DNA of 64,000 bases from Suillus spraguei (Eukaryota; Basidiomycota; Agaricomycetes; Boletales; Suillaceae), in the NCBI GenBank assembly GCA_016800925.1, contig JABCPU010000023.1, forward strand, positions 248,001 to 312,000, given 5' to 3'. Below the pieces are notes generated by a model that saw only the letters and a program-made list of their open reading frames with translations, was not told the DNA's origin and did no database searches. Shown here in pieces: positions 31,598-43,450 of the stretch (the stretch's first letter is position 1; the number at the start of each line of letters is the position of its first letter). Position numbers and translations under genes: made by a program.

Positions 31598-34522
31598 CCC
31601 TAATAATGTGTGCTGTCCATGTACATGTAAGTCGTGATCGAGCTCTTATGCATCACCTGCAGTCGAACGTTCAACTTTTTCATCAGACTACCATCATGCC
31701 GATTGGTTTTCCCCTTGCATGTCCATATCCCGGAGTGCCATACGGTACCCTCGCGTTTCTTGACCTGAATTAAAACTTCTCTATTTGGTGTCCAGTATGG
31801 GTCAGCCAGATCTGTGAAACATGCTCAAATCCGGTACAACTTGGTCAAATGACACCTGACAGGCTAGACTCGCACAGCTTCAACCAAAACGCCGTGACGT
31901 TGAAGTGTTCTATCACGGGCGTTCATAGCCAGACCTGGGCCTCCTGAATAGACAATCCTACCGTGATTGACACATTCATTCGGAAAACAGGATATGCACT
32001 TTCTCGGAAGCGACATCCGCGAGCCGTACCATTTCCATTCAGAAGCCGTCTATGATCGACCAGGTTCTTGCGCACGGTAGTGGCATTGACAGCTAGGAGA
32101 TAACTTTCAATTAAAGTCGAGTCACCAACTCAATCTCCACTTGTCACAAAGATCTGCCGGTCTAGACTTGGAGGCCTGGCAAGGCACAGCGTTTGGTACG
32201 ATTAGCCCGTCGGCTGGATGCTAATTCACGTCACTATTGTGTGTTGACACGATTGCACTCTGATACCAGATCCAAAATTAAGCATCTTGGTTCTATCAGC
32301 GCCGTCCTTATCGTAGGCGAGGAATCTGATCCTTTAGTTTGATGACGACGACAACGTTGTCTCTTTCGGCTGTGTAAGATTATCACTATCTAGTCGAGCG
32401 GCGCTCTCGTTGGCAACCTGACACGTATTCTCCGTCGTTTCGACTGCAAAAATAAACCCCTGTTTTGACAGATGGCGCCGGTCTCTTCCCGCAGATGTGA
32501 ACATTTTTCGAAGCCATGAGTACTTGACGTTAGGTGGTGTCCTATTCCCTCAGGAACACACCCAGGATCTAGCCTGTGGTCCTATTAATTGTTGGTAGCA
32601 TCATTGAAGGTGAACACGACCTCGGATAGTGAAAACAAACGTAACGATTATTCCCCTTTTGCACTGTTGCCTGGCGACCTACCTTGTGAGACTTATGCAG
32701 TGATTCTTTATGACAAGAATGCAGTAAGAGATCATCGTCGGATGTTAAGCACTGCTGCAAGAGCTTTAATACATCAACGCACGGTCTTTCTTTTTGTTGC
32801 TCGTGCAAATTAATTGGTTTTCATTTTCCTGTAGTCTCCCCCTCGCAGTGTCGTAGAGAGCTTATCTTATGGCTTTGTTATTTGTCATCTCCGAGATGTT
32901 GGAGCGGTAATGAAGAGCGCCGTGGTAGAACTTTGAATATAAAGGCAAAGCATCACTGACAAATTAAAGTTCATGCCTTGCTGAAGAAAATATACAATGA
33001 AAGAAGTGGTCTCCATCTCTCTTCTGTAAACTCCGCGATAACAATCGACTGTGCTGGACATGTCAAACTTTCGTAGAGCTCACCTTCCGCGTCCCTCCTC
33101 CACCCTTGCGATCTCCACCCCTTCCTTTGCTTTCTAACATAACACCCTGTTAACGTCTAAAATCTCCATAATTAGCTGCGCGTCCTACACACTTTTATTT
33201 ATTTTTCCTATACCTCGATACCAAATTACGCGCTTCTCCTTCGCCGGGTGCAACCGCGCCGCCATATGCCCTTTAGTATTCCTGTGCAGGTGGGAAGCAA
33301 GTTCAGAATACTCGAATGCCCGCGCGCTTTGTGGGAACGAGGGCGCAAGATGTTCATCAAGTAGGCGCTGCCGATCTCGCCGTGCATAGCAGATACCCGC
33401 GGGACTTGTACGAACTTGTATGCGTCGGTCTCGGACTTGACCATTTCCGCTTGTTTCCTATGGGAAGATCAAGAAGAGTAGCGATGGTCTATTTCGGTGA
33501 CAAATTAGCCTACGAGACAACATTGCACAGTTTGTCCTTACTGAACGAAATGATCATCCGACGATGGGGGTCAGCTCCTAGACGTGTGATGCAACTCATT
33601 GCTGAGGTCCAAGGGCTCCAACTGAATTGCACCAAATTCAGTAGTCTCGCCAGATTAGAATACAACGGCTCGTAACAGCGTCGCTAGCAACCGAGGAATT
33701 CAAGTGAAAAAGGGGTTCGATTCCTTGGGGATAAACAGTTCGTGCTCTTGTTCCATATGTTCGTTCCTCCCCGAAAGGATTTCACGCTCTTTAATCCATG
33801 TAGAAGAGAACCACACGAACGGCGCCATCAGCAATGACATGAAAATCTTTTAGCCAGAGGGGAAGTTAACTGCAGTGCATCACTGTGGAGGTATCCGTTG
33901 GAACTGACCAGGCACGCGCACAAACACATTCGGCTCTTGACAGAACTGCCGTTCTGTCAATACTCGAGAACTTGGTGTCACCCTGCAGTGCTTCGTGACG
34001 GCATCCTCGGAGTTGGACAGGGAAAATGCACATCTCGCGGTGAGTCTGAGGGTAAAAATTATATCAGGAAGGTTGATTCCACGGTCATCAATAGACTGTA
34101 CCATGTCCATGGATGAATAACTCGGACTGGATGATAAATGTGTGATGAGACATGAACAGGTTAGGCTTAACACAAGGTTAGCTGTCTTCTTGAAGTTCTT
34201 CTCTAAGGCCTATGGCAAAGCGGCAGAAGGAGGTTTAAGTACAAAAGCAGACATAATCGAACACACTTAGCGAATTCGGCGGGGCCAGGCGGCGGAGATT
34301 CCCTGGAAAATATCGCCACAAAGCCTTCGATGAAGTCCGCCAGTACGGCAACCTTCCCAAAACCATCCACCTCTCCAACCAAGTGGCAGCCGGCGGCAGC
34401 CGCAGCTCTCTAGTTTCCACTGTTGTCTGATTTCCTCGCATCAAATTTCCAGCAGCCACATCACTGCCATCTGATATTGACATCTAGTATCAGTCTGGGG
34501 ACACACAGCACTCGTCGCGTGG
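31598..34522. other. Long gap without a recognised gene
   Basis: Nearly 3 kb. A plus-strand ORF at 33316-33675 (MPARFVGTRAQDVHQVGAAD) and an opposing minus-strand ORF at 33226-33444 (HGEIGSAYLMNILRPRSHKA) overlap; neither has a family. On the minus strand another frame beside it reads LASHLHRNTKGHMAARLHPA, so a small minus-strand gene is possible around 33.2-33.5 kb. Holds the hairpin at 33937-33960. Confidence 0.35.
33937..33960. repeat. Perfect 10-base hairpin, 4-base loop
   Basis: TTGACAGAAC and GTTCTGTCAA around TGCC. Lies about 560 bases before the SET gene start; function unknown. Confidence 0.65.
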
Positions 34523-37500
34523 ATGTCGTCACCTAGAGTTAAGATCCTTCTCACTTGGTGCACTGAAAATGGCATCCAAATCGATCCCAGAATACAAGTT
34601 CGCGAAACTAGAAACCATCAAGGATTAGCCGGCGATCGCACGGAAAGTTCCTGTAGTCCGTCCTTGCGTGGTCGCGGAATCAGCGTGTACTCACTTGAAG
34701 ACCTCATTGATTGTCCTTATTCCCGTGAGTGCTTAGTTTACATACTATACTGGATGGTTATAGTACAATTCCCAAATCCTCGGTTGGCTATGACTTTTGC
34801 AAGTCAATATGCCCTTACAGTGGAGACCTTCTGTCAGTCTTTGGTCTTATGGGTATAGGTACTTCGCCTTCTAGCGCGGAGGAGTCAGTCAAAACTATGA
34901 TATTACGCAGGCTTATACGTAGGCCGAAAAGAATGTTGCTTCTCCTCTTGGCACAATTTCGTTGATCCCACTTTCTGACTCGATTTATTGTTGATGTAGT
35001 TGTACGCATTCCGAAGGCAGCTGTTCTCTCAACCAGGTCATGTTTCCTCTCCCATGACATTACCTCTGCACCGTGTGGCCACGCTGCACATCTCGCACTG
35101 GCTTTCGCCCTGTATGGTGAGATGTACGTATTTTCTATGCTTCTACAACTTTGTCTACAACTTTTAGCTCACTCGTGTGTTCTGCTCCGCTCCTTCACCC
35201 TGATCCGCCTCATTCCCACACTGGTCTCTGATGCCGCTTCTTGTGCTCTCACAACGTTTCACAACTATACTTGATGCAAAAAATAACACCTGATCGAACG
35301 AACTAACCTGTTTCGTGTCGCGTGACACTTTGGGACTTTCCCTGGCTCTTTAATCTGAATTGCTCCATCTGGATCCACCGTCTTACGCTATCTTGGGGTT
35401 CATCGTGTACCGAAACCTGTTTTTATGCTGTGGGTGTAGTTTACGAGGCCAAGATTCCAAATGGTTCGGGTACCTCCAGAGTTTGCCGCGGGAAACTGTG
35501 GACATGGCCATATTCTGGGGTGTCAAGGACGTCATCGACTTCAGATCCTGGGAGACGGTTCCCTCGCAAAGTGCCATTGGAGATGATGCTAGCAACGTTG
35601 GAGCGGCTTGCCCCAACTCGGAATTTCCCGAATATACTTCGTCCCTGCAATACCTGGATGGTAAACGAGCTCGGATGTGGCTTTCCTGTACAAGGGCCGA
35701 AAAGGAATTGGATGATCTAATGGTAAGTGCATTATCTCTGTGAACTTATGCGTTCTGTGTTGTGGAGGATACTCTTCATCTTGAAAGCTGTTTTATTCAT
35801 TGTTCTTCTGCTCCAATTTTATGTTTTGCTTCTTTCCATCGATGCGTTATCCTTGTGAGACGAGATTGACTTGTGCGATGATCGATTCCGGGATGATCCA
35901 TGATGTTATTACCCAGTCGGGAAGTCGATTGAGAAGGGTAACAATATTGGACCAGCGTGGCACGACCGCATAATCCGGATGCATCCATGACTAGTGACTG
36001 ATCCGGGTGAAGTGCATCGAGGCGGCCATGCTCTCCATATTTGGACATGTACATTGGCGGCTTGGCCGACTGATGCGTGTGCTTTACACGAGCTCGCTAG
36101 GTCATCATTTCCAATCCCCTTCATCTTCGTGGATCACTCGCCGATGATCGGTGTCATTCTCCACGACTACTTATCCCTTTGGCTTCCATTCTCCCATATG
36201 GCGACGCACGTTTTTTCCCGTCTCTGTTAACTTTATGAATTTGCCTTATCTTCTGTGCAAACTGCCTTGCCAACATGCCTTCTCCTCGTGTTATTGAAAA
36301 AGTATGTTTTGGCTCGATGCCTATGTAACTTCTGCTAAATTGTTGTCGAGACTTCACTTCTGTCTCTTTATGTCCTCATCTGCGACTCATAGAAGAGTCC
36401 TTCGCCTCGGACATGATCCATATTGGGGTGCCCATGCCTGCTTCTTGGCAAAATTAGTTCTTCAACACTACTTGATATTTGGTTCTCCTGAGATTGATAC
36501 CATTTCAACGGCGATGCGCTTATTGTGCTGGTTTTTCATACCCTGTGATGGCTACTTGAGCTCTGTTAAATGTGTCTATCAGACCCTTTACTTCTCGAAA
36601 TCGATTCTCCCCAATCCCTCTTCGCATTCTTTGATTATCATAATATATTCTTCCATTCCATTTTTGGCCCACGAATTTCACTTGGTCACAGTCATACTGC
36701 CTGGTAACTGATCACGTTGACCCGGTAGGATGAAATACGTCAATACTACGTCTCCGTCGTGGAACCCACGCTACACGCAGCCTTTGGCAGCCTTCGGCAA
36801 GCAAAGGCCGAGCACAATGACAATGTGATATTAGGAGGTGGGGTTCCATGTCTCGATGAATACGGCAATGAGTTAAACTCGGTGGAACCCTCGCTTCCCG
36901 GGTTCTGTCATGCATATTCCCTCGTGTCCTCCCGCGCATTTTTGGTGGATGCGTATCATGGTCTTGCAATGGTGCCCATTGCTGACGCGTGAGTGACTTC
37001 AAATTTTATCTTGCTTTTTGAGCCTGGATCCGTTTTCAATGAATGAATGCCAATCGCGGAAGCCCTTGACCCATAAGAGCGACCTAGTAGAACCTCATGG
37101 AGTTATTGTTCATAACTTCCTCACCATTAGGTTGACGTGGCTTTACTTTTCTTGCCTGTGGTCCAGTGTTATGCTTCTGATAGGCTTCGCGTGCCCCGCA
37201 TTGTTGTCCTCGTCAACGACGATGCTTCTATCTGAGTTTCATCGTTGTTACGTCCGTTTAGGAATTAAATGTGCTTGTCACTAGTCTACAAGCCTCCGCA
37301 CCACGTCGGTGCAGTCAGTTCTACCTTGTTTTCGTCTCTCGCGACATCCCGGCGGCAAGTCGTAACATGCTAGTACAAATATAATATTAGACTGGATCGG
37401 CTTACTCATTCGCCGGCGGCTCCTTACCAGCTGACGCTATGAAGCAAGCGTCAGATTCAGACGCATAGAAGAGCTTTTAGTTGGCCCCACACGTACTAGT

Positions 37501-40500
37501 CTCTGCATGTCACTCATCTCAAACTTATCTTCTTTTGGTCTGGCTCAATATTTTGGCCTCTTTCACTAATAACTTTCTCAACAGCTTCAATCACGCCAAC
37601 GAGAATCATGTGCATATGGAGGTTAGTCTATCAACATTTGGGGCATGGACTCGTTCCATCACGATCCGACTCGGACATGTCAAAGACGCAGTCGTAGGCC
37701 ACATGACACTGTCGTCCTGCTAACCCATGTTCTTTAACTTTCATTTTTTGGCAAGGGATGCAAGTTGACTTGTTTGTTTTTCAGAGTGACTTTGATGTTT
37801 GTGCCGAATGTGGATCTCTAACGGAGTGCGACCATGATCGCGAAACTCTCCCTACCGTTTCCTTCCGAGGGTCTTATTCGCTTCCTGGAGAATGCAAACC
37901 TGATCTGGCGTTAGAGATTGATACCCTTGACATGTGTTCTGTTAAACCCATTCTACCTCATTCTGAAGTGTTCAACACATATGGATCATTATCAAACGCC
38001 GAGCTCATTTCCAGGTACGGCTTCACCCTGCCGGAGAACGAATGCGATATCGTTAGTTTGGGTTACGGCTCCTTCTCCGCCTTCATCAACAGTCTCATAG
38101 ATGTGGTATTACACTCTTCCGCCGACAGTGGTAACGATGCCGACATGCAGGGGCGGTTACAGAACCGAGTCAGGTACGGGCACAAGCGAATAGATGCGAC
38201 AGTGATTGAGATGAGCGGTTATGTTTTAATTCCAGAAACTTAAGTCTACCTACCGACCCCCGCGTATTGGGTGACGAACGCGAGATAGGTGAGTACGTTG
38301 TGGAACGGCATGCACCCTATGTTTACCGCATTCACGTAGCAGACGACTTTGCGATCCGATTCTTACGAATGTATTCGCACCTTGCTAGACTTTGGACGAC
38401 AGAACCCAGATGGGATGAAATGGGTGACAATGGACTGGTCTATAATTCGATCTCGTCACCACGATCTTCACGGATTAATCCAGGTTCTGCTCTTCCCGAA
38501 GCCTTCAACATTAACAGCGAGGGAAAGCTGACGCATGCTCTGTGGCTTTTCTGCGTTCTATTTGCCACTTGCATATGTTCGCCGGAAATCATGACAAATC
38601 TCAATCACTCAAATTTTCCGGATGACAATGAGCTTACGCATCAATTGTTTGTGGAAGATGTGAAACGGCACCTCGTTGATGTACAAAAACATATCGACAA
38701 TGTCAGGGAAACGGGGGATGATGATGACGAAGAAGCCTCTGTCTCTGCATGGCCGGACACCCCCTCGGATGTTCGGGACGATCCCTATCCCCCTGTCCCC
38801 CAAAGCTATATCATGACCGAGACCGACATTGGCGGAATATCCAAAGACGAAAACAATGTTCTTGCCAGCGCAAAAGATAGTGCCTGTTTCATATCTACGC
38901 CAACCAGCGGGTCCATGGGTCTCGGCCTTCCCATTGGAATTAGACCCTGCGGAGACACTCTTGCTCATGCTCATACCACAAGTAAGTTGCCATCTCCGTT
39001 ATACGATGTCTATGCCGTATCACGTTGAGCTCAAACGTTGTTTATGTACTAGACGTGTCTTCGGTACCTTCAAGCGCCTCACAAGCGACGGTCTGGAGTG
39101 GCCTGCGAAGACGATCTTATGTGGGGGAAGAGCGGCCCAAAAAACGTTTACGGCATTCCAGTCCCCATACCATGGTTAACCAGGAGGATCTGCCCATCGA
39201 TATATCTGGCAAGTCAAAGCGTACAGCCGCTCCCGGTGAAGAGATAGTCAGCATTGGAAACTCAACTGCTATCACAGGACACGGATGGGCGACAAACGCC
39301 CATCGGGTAGCACAAACGCTTGCTCTTATCGTGGTACACCTTTGCCAGTACAGGGTCGATTCCATGCTGGTATCCGATGTGAACGCTAGTAATTTGACTG
39401 CAGCGGAACTTGGAGAGCTCCTAGATGTGAGTTCCTAGATATTTTCATGGATTCTCAGTTCGTATGCCACGGGCATCTCTCGTGAACTATTGGCACGCTG
39501 TCCTTTCTGGGTTTGCTAGTCGTGGGGCTTGCCCTGATTTCTTGTCAGCGTCCGGGGGAGTCGATTGCGGAGAACGTCACATCACAGAAGCGGCTTTTTA
39601 TCTTCTTGTGTTGTGTTGCCATGGTCTCTCTGTGATTTGCGAGGTGGACGCATGACGATCAAAACATGAGCTGGCGGGCTTCTCTTCATGTTTCTGTTGC
39701 TTTTCCGCTTTCGTTTTCGTTTCCGTTTCATATTATAGTTGGCACGGCGAATCCGTCTTCACACGGTTAGTTCAGTGCATGACTGGAAGTCTCATACTCT
39801 GCTCATTTGGGCAGGGTGGCTTATTGCCTCCTTTCTACCAAGAATTTGGCTCGAGCACTGCGTATACTTCCCCCTTTTATCTGCAGGGAAATCACTTCCT
39901 GTGTGTGAGTTCTCTCGGATAGGGCCTTGATCGGCATTTCTTATATTTTACTTCCTGTGGAGCTGTGGAGCGGGGCACAAATTTGAAGCTACCCTGGATA
40001 AGCTCCCATTGTTTTATTCTTGGAAGCTTAGACTTCCATAACTTCAGCCATGTATGATGAGGCGGCAGTCCGACTTATTTTTGGTTTCCACCTTCTAAGC
40101 ACGACGCGCGCGCTACTTATATTTTTGATTCAAACCTGCGTTGGTCGACATGACGTCGCTAAATCTTATTCAAATGCTACTTCGCCATTGTTGTCCCAGA
40201 ATATACTTATCTTGATGCGGGTTACTTCCCGTTCTTGCATCGTTCGCTGGGACGCAGGACCCATGCGGACCCACGTTAGGTACCCAGCGCATCACTTGAT
40301 AGCCCGCTTCTCACCTCCCTTGCCGTTAAAAGACGAGTCGCTGAACCCCTGTTTTTTTGTGCTCGATTAGGCAACACCGATGCATATGCATCGGACCCGA
40401 ATGGCAATGCTACTAGCGCTGAACGAGATGTCTATTTTAGAGAGCTGCGCATCTTCTTGGGGTGCTATTCTGAAGAACATTCACGATATCAACAGGGAAT

Positions 40501-40502
40501 GA
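34523..40502 (+). CDS. SET-domain lysine methyltransferase (SETD6/Rkm type) with long introns
   Basis: Probable S-adenosylmethionine-dependent protein lysine methyltransferase of the split-SET (Rubisco LSMT/SETD3/SETD6/Rkm) class. Exon pieces in order: VKILLTWCTENGIQIDPRIQ and ISVYSLEDLIDC; VVRIPKAAVLSTRSC; SKWFGYLQSLPRETVDMAIF with WGVKDVIDF; EIRQYYVSVVEPTL through RAFLVDAYHGLAMVPIADA; a 37-base exon FNHANENHVHME; SDFDVCAECGSL with EVFNTYGSLSNAELISRYGF (catalytic NTYG tyrosine); INSEGKLTHALWLFCVL; NSTAITGHGWATNAHRVAQT; and a last exon TRMAMLLALNEMSILESCAS. The NH of the AFNHAN motif is the usual cofactor-binding pair. Approximate introns are 273, 316, 1006, 596, 163, 62, 71 and 944 bases, far above the local norm. 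All junctions keep frame. Confidence 0.85.
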
Positions 40503-42376
40503 CACACAAGTCCCAGCGGACCATAGGGTCGACGATAAGGTATGTGCAATAGCTATCAATGATATACTATCACGTCGAGCCTGAACCAGTCATTAGGAAG
40601 CTTCTGTGCGGGCAACTGCGTCCGCATGCTTGTATTTGGCAAGAGAGGTGCATGATATGACAATATGCATAAGCAGCTCGCTGGAGATAACACGGCGGAA
40701 GTGCAAATTCTAATTCAACGTTGACACGATCAACTCCCTACGCGATGCACTAGAACCAGAAAGGTTCTTCAGATCTGCACATGGATGTCAAGTTCAGCAT
40801 GATCATCATCCGAAGGAAGAAGACTGACTTGAACGGACGTAGGACCTATTAGTATGCGCGCTTGTTCAATAAGAGCGTCGGGACCGGAGAGTGAGATGAT
40901 AACGTTTCGCTAGGGTCTTCCGACGATTCCACTGGACATTTCTAGTTGCCAGCATCGGTTGATCGAGAGTAAGGCCCTGGCCATGCAGAGAACGTAAGGA
41001 GCTTAGCGAATGAACTAATGGGTCACCCGATGATCAGACAACAGTTACAAACTCTCGTATCATATCACACCACTAACTTCTCATAGCATAGCAATATAAT
41101 TGAGTCACATCATGGACTGGATGTGACTCAAGGCCACATATAGGTGTGAGACAAGATACAGATAGGGATATATGGCGCTGCCGTCGGGTTATGAGGATCA
41201 ATGGCGGCCCTGGTAGCGCCACTTGGATATGTATTTGGGTTTGGGGGCGGGAAGCTCTGAAGTGGCGGCGGGTTGAAAGTACTTTTTTTTAAATGAATGG
41301 GGGTGGTGGCAGACGACTATAATAGCAAGTGGTGTTTGTGAATTATGATGGTGCAAGGAACATGCCGTATCTAAGCCATCAGAAGGCTCATTCCAGCGGT
41401 CAATGATGAAAGCTTCAAGGCAACAACAAAAAAAGTCAGGTTGAGCAGATCATCAATGATGGGAACTCTATGTTTCGGAAGGTGGCGGGCACAGTGGGAA
41501 AAAAAAAGTCACACGTAGAAGATCACTGAGGATGAAGGATGATATTTGAACAAGATACGTATTGGTAGGATAAGGGCGAGCGCGTAAATGAAAGGGGGAC
41601 CTTCTTTTTCATGAACTGGAGTGCGAGAGGATACTATCATGCCATGAACTTGTTGCACGTGTATTTGAAGGAAGCGAGAACTTGAACGTTTGGGGTTAAA
41701 CTCAAACCTTGCAGGTTGGTGCCATCAAGGGTGCACACGAAATACACACGGATACCAAAAACGCTTGATAGTCTACGTTGTTGGACAGACGCTTTTCGAC
41801 TTGATGAGTGGGGCTCGAGAGACAAGGTTTGGACTAGTCAGGGTTCCTATAAAGTTCAGAACAGATACGGAACCCAAGGTTCCTGTCACAGGATCGCTAG
41901 TCAGGGTGCTGAGATGATGACAAGGCTTGTTCGTTTCCCCATAGCCGGTGCCGGGATATTTGTTGGTGTTGGTGAAGAGAGGGTTCCTGTTAGTTTTTAT
42001 CATAGAACTAGTATTAGTAGGACCTCCCTCCTACCGGTCACTCAATGGGCGCCGGGGAGTGCCGACTTTCCACGATAGTTTTCTTATCTGAGAAGAAATC
42101 AATAATCAAATTCTTTTCTTCAAATTTCAATAATAAATAAATAATCATTTAAAATAATTACTTTAATTAACTCGTTTTAATAAACACTCAGATCTCGATC
42201 GTATTTCCAAATCGTGTCGTGAACGAGAAGAAGGGACCATATAAGAACGTTCACAAGAAATGAGGGGAAGCAGTTTGCTTTGCCTTGCCCTACTCAGAAC
42301 ATCTCAACCTCCTCCGCAGAGCTCAGCTCAAGCCTGAAGCCAATCCTCCTCTTCTTTCTCATTCAACTTATACGGA
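40503..42376. other. Intergenic with low-complexity tracts
   Basis: About 1.9 kb, no recognised gene. Contains A- or T-homopolymers (about 41280-41290 and 41500-41508), a stretch at 41820-42000 with recurring GGTTCCTGT/AGTCAGGGT words, and a sharply AT-rich segment at 42080-42185 just before the Ecl1-type gene, possibly its promoter. Confidence 0.4.
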
Positions 42377-43450
42377 ATGGATGTCGACTGGTGTCTTTCC
42401 TGTGATCGTAGAATTGTAACTATAACTTTCTACTCTTCTTGATCATATCTAACTTTGACTACAGGACGGTCTAACAACGGCCTCGGGTCCATATTGTTCT
42501 CCAGAGTGTCTTTCGTATGCTCAACCAGCATCATCCTCTCCCAGGGTCGCTACTCATGTAGCTGCCCCTGCACCAAACACTCACCGCATTCACCAATGGG
42601 CTGCCGCTATCCCGCCGCACGTACCTGCTGGCGCTCCCTCATGCCCCTTTGCAGAGACTTTCGAGCCCACATCATCATCCACTCAGTCAATTCGCCGACC
42701 TCCTTCACCTCGTGCTCGTTCCCAGGCCACCCCGAAGTTGATTGAGCGCACCTCGGCTACCGCACCTGTCCCAACTCTCTGTGTCTCATCCCCTGCACAA
42801 ATTCGACCCCTCCCCCCCGCGCGCAGTACCCACTGCGCCTATTTTAAAGGCAACACGGCGTCTAACACCAGTGCCAGTATAAGCGAAGCAAGCACTTCGC
42901 TTACCAGTCTCTTGAGCGAGCCCCTCGTGGCTACTCCCGAGGAAGACTGCCCCTTCGGTATTGGCGCTTTCGTTCGTTCATGGGTTCACCGCGAACAGGC
43001 AAAGTCCAACAACGAAAAAGTCGTAGAAGAAACTAAAACATATTTTGCCCCTTATTTATCCGCCAAGACGTCTCTACCTCATACAAAAAAAGCCAAGATT
43101 ATCCAGCGCCTTCGCCTGCTCCTATGATACGCCAAAAGTTTCCTGTTATGAAAGCAACTCTTTTTAATGACCGTAACCGTTCAACACCCACCGACTCCCA
43201 CACACCAACGCCTGTTGTTTTTCCTTCATGCCGTGCTGCCGAGCTCGGGTGGGATGACGACGACGATGACAACGAGAGTTTCGTCCCACAGGCTCACTAC
43301 CAGCACTTCCAACAGAAGTTTGCGCCTCAGACGCGTTCTCCCTCGCTCTCCCGTTCTGCTTCGTCCAGTGCCGGTTCCTCCATCCTCTTAATGGCACCGA
43401 AGCGATTGGCTGTCCAAAGTCGTCGCGGGGGTCGTGTTATCGCCCCGTGA
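42377..43450 (+). CDS. Ecl1-type (life-span regulatory factor) zinc-binding protein, frame break at A7
   Basis: Resembles fungal Ecl1-family proteins, small zinc-binding regulators linked to stationary-phase survival and stress. The product starts MDVDWCLSCDRRI, an intron follows, then GPYCSPECLSYAQPASSSP: two CxxC pairs (CLSC and C-SPE-C type) with the family's WC..C...YCS.EC pattern. The rest is Ser/Pro-rich and disordered. The frame runs to a stop at 43127, but in the next frame SQDYPAPSPAPMIRQKFPV continues from the A7 run at 43085-43091 through an acidic WDDDDDDNESFV patch to 43450. Gaining or losing one base in the A7 run would give one protein of about 330 residues. Without that, it ends at 43127. 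Family call is from the N-terminus only. Confidence 0.65.

Noticed and set aside
33710..33732. A tRNA gene suggested by GGTTCGATTCC
   Set aside because: The B box is perfect but the T stem pairs poorly and the only A-box-like string is too close upstream to leave room for an anticodon arm.
40503..42080. LTR retrotransposon remnant
   Set aside because: Recurring GGTTCCTGT words are seen, but there are no paired long terminal repeats and no integrase, protease or reverse transcriptase motif.
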